Assembly (NCBI GenBank): GCA_023663145.1
Contig: JAMPHZ010000015.1
Span: 1 to 64,000 of the forward strand
Length of the DNA: 64,000 bases
Direction of reading: 5' to 3'
DNA from: Odoribacter sp.
Lineage (GTDB): Bacteria; Bacteroidota; Bacteroidia; Bacteroidales; Muribaculaceae
Every line of letters begins with the position of its first letter. Position 1 is the stretch's first letter. Positions 62,739 through 64,000 of the stretch are shown here, piece after piece. Under the pieces are notes generated by a model. It did no database searches. It had not been told where the DNA came from and saw nothing but the letters and a program-made list of their open reading frames with translations. Position numbers and translations under genes: made by a program.

Positions 62739-64000
62739 TTATTCTCCTTCGATGATCCAGGCGCGGGGACGGGAGGGGCATGTGTAGGCGCACTCTCCGC
62801 ATCCTATGCAGTCATCGAATTTCAGTGAAGGTAACCGTCGCGGGCGCCCGGCGGGCGTTTGTCCGGCCGGTAACATGCTGATGGCTTTTGTAGGGCATCG
62901 CCGGGCGCATTCGCCGCATATTTCTCCGCTGTAATAATCAATGCAGTTATCGGGTAACAGGCGGCCTTTACCGATAGGAATGATATGTTTTGAGGCCACG
63001 CTCAGCGGTTCAAGAGCGCCGGTCGGGCACACTTCAGTGCATTTCACGCAGTCATACCGGCAGGCCCCGCGGTCAAAATCGAGAGTGACATGCAGCATGT
63101 TGCGCAGTTTCAATTCTTTTACGGCCGGGCGGATGATTCCGGCCGGACAGGCTGCTACACACACTCCACAGCCTGTGCAACGTTCTATGAATGCATCACG
63201 CGACAGTCTTCCCGGCGGTGTGACTGCATTGAGCCGGGTTGTTGTGCCACGTGCTGCGGTGCTGAAAGCTGTTGCTCCTATGATAGCGGCCATGAATGCC
63301 CTGCGGTCAATGGGCTTCAGGGGTTGATGTGGCGCGTCAAGAGCCGACGGCGCGCTCTGTCGCCCTGCGATGTGTTGCATCAAAGGCATCTGCAGCCGGT
63401 GACGTCCGCGGCGCATGGTTATTGCGCCGGTCGGGCAGTCCGCCACGCAATCGAGGCATACGACGCAGCGGGTGAGATCTATGGTGTGGCTGTTCGGATT
63501 GATGCACTCTCCCTTGCAACGCTCGACACACCGGTTGCAACCTACGCATTTGTCGGTGTTTATGTCGACATGGTATACCGCGTACCGCGACAGTGCTCCA
63601 AGCAGTGTGCCCACCGGGCACACTGTGTTGCAAAGTCGCCGCCCTCTGAGCAGAGACACTGTTGTTGCGACTGCTAATGTGAGCAATGCCGTTATAGCCC
63701 CGGCCATGCTGAATGCCGCGGGCATCCATGCCGCGCCACCAAGGTAAACGGCTATGCGCGAGAATGCTGCCGCGGGGTCGAGTAAAGATAACACTATGTT
63801 GACACCGGCGAGTGAGCACACTATTGTGATGATCACCACCGAGCGTCGCAGGGTAGTGGCTGCCGGTGTGTATGAGAATCCATGCCGGCGCCGGCTGCTT
63901 ATGGCTATGAAGCAGTCCTCAAGCGCGCCCATGGGGCAGGCAAATGAGCAATATGCGCGGCCCATGATGAGGGTGACGGCTACCCAACATGCGAGCCACA
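62739..64000 (-). CDS. Membrane polyferredoxin (NapH/NapG-like fusion), 5' end missing
   Basis: At least 420 residues; the frame stays open to the window edge, so the start lies beyond it. The visible part begins in a membrane segment next to GRAYCSFACPMGALED and contains a further pair of hydrophobic segments. Then come several 4Fe-4S motifs: CVGCNRCVERC, CVVCLDCVADCPTGA, CTGCGVCVAACPAG, CRYDCVKCTEVCPTGA, CGECARRCPTKA and CIGCGECAYTCPS. An internal RRAFMAAIIGATAFSTAARG looks like a buried twin-arginine signal, as if NapH and NapG were fused. Role in membrane electron transfer is likely; the partner is unknown. Confidence 0.85.
   Translation of the reverse strand, partial: WLACWVAVTLIMGRAYCSFACPMGALEDCFIAISSRRRHGFSYTPAATTLRRSVVIITIVCSLAGVNIVLSLLDPAAAFSRIAVYLGGAAWMPAAFSMAGAITALLTLAVATTVSLLRGRRLCNTVCPVGTLLGALSRYAVYHVDINTDKCVGCNRCVERCKGECINPNSHTIDLTRCVVCLDCVADCPTGAITMRRGRHRLQMPLMQHIAGRQSAPSALDAPHQPLKPIDRRAFMAAIIGATAFSTAARGTTTRLNAVTPPGRLSRDAFIERCTGCGVCVAACPAGIIRPAVKELKLRNMLHVTLDFDRGACRYDCVKCTEVCPTGALEPLSVASKHIIPIGKGRLLPDNCIDYYSGEICGECARRCPTKAISMLPAGQTPAGRPRRLPSLKFDDCIGCGECAYTCPSRPRAWIIEGE

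Noticed and set aside
1..64000. CRISPR array or insertion sequence
   Set aside because: No regularly spaced direct repeats, Cas genes, transposase motifs or terminal inverted repeats were found by eye.

Overview
The window is ordinary chromosome from a Bacteroidales bacterium, most likely of the gut family Muribaculaceae. The evidence is: many promoters of the Bacteroidetes type (TTTG, about 20 bases, TAnnTTTG) and almost no Shine-Dalgarno sequences; Bacteroidetes-specific families (lipidated TamL, NigD-like lipoprotein, DUF3467, TGS-domain nucleoside kinase); and several secreted proteins ending in a short glycine/lysine C-terminal module like those on type IX or Por-type cargo. No ribosomal RNA, CRISPR array, integrase or insertion sequence is visible. 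The assignment to family is inference; the assignment to order is firm.

Layout. 1-7,080: a GLUG-type secreted protein, a LolD-like ATPase coupled to a NigD-like lipoprotein, a DUF3467 protein, cysS and a RecD-like helicase. 7,086-9,337: an operon of three FKBP prolyl isomerases. 9,646-14,890: two large secreted proteins (endonuclease I and phosphodiester glycosidase) on either side of tRNA-Cys. 15,018-18,906: pgi, murI, an RsmI-like methyltransferase and a YycJ-like hydrolase. 19,082-25,504: a small lipoprotein overlapping a MATE exporter, a TPR protein, cdd-tyrS, a secreted protein and a HAD phosphatase behind tamL (25,507-27,819). 27,873-33,080: rimP-nusA-infB-folK with a possible attenuator in the leader. 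33,350-40,934: mscS, converging on the operon coaX-omp-lptC-CNNM-histidine kinase-menA. 41,049-44,545: manC, nucleoside kinase, TPR protein. 44,671-47,390: an S24-type repressor, rnhB and two paralogous outer-membrane proteins. 47,522-51,984: an iron/cobalamin-type ABC importer fused operonically to a glycosyltransferase and followed by a cysteine-rich lipoprotein. 52,064-58,560: pckA, an orphan response regulator, comF, a secreted protein and a lipid-anchored serpin. 58,900-62,512: a four-gene phage-like cassette. 62,739-64,000: the 3' part of a polyferredoxin gene.

The most unusual region is 58,900-62,590. A textbook host-type promoter drives a small acidic protein, a major-capsid-like protein (SU10/DUF5309 type), a small unknown protein and a portal-like protein. 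No terminase, protease, tail, lysis, integrase or repressor genes accompany them. A strong hairpin lies just after the capsid gene. All four frames are intact. This could be a stripped prophage remnant, but it could also be a domesticated capsid system. A 24-codon lipoprotein-like ORF is divergently placed beside its promoter.

Most other genes are housekeeping. Recurrent regulatory themes are near-leaderless transcripts (tamL, coaX and the ABC-importer lipoprotein), long perfect inverted repeats in gaps, and start/stop overlaps (ATGA, TGATG, TAATG) that couple genes inside operons. All assignments were made by reading the sequence; no database search was run.
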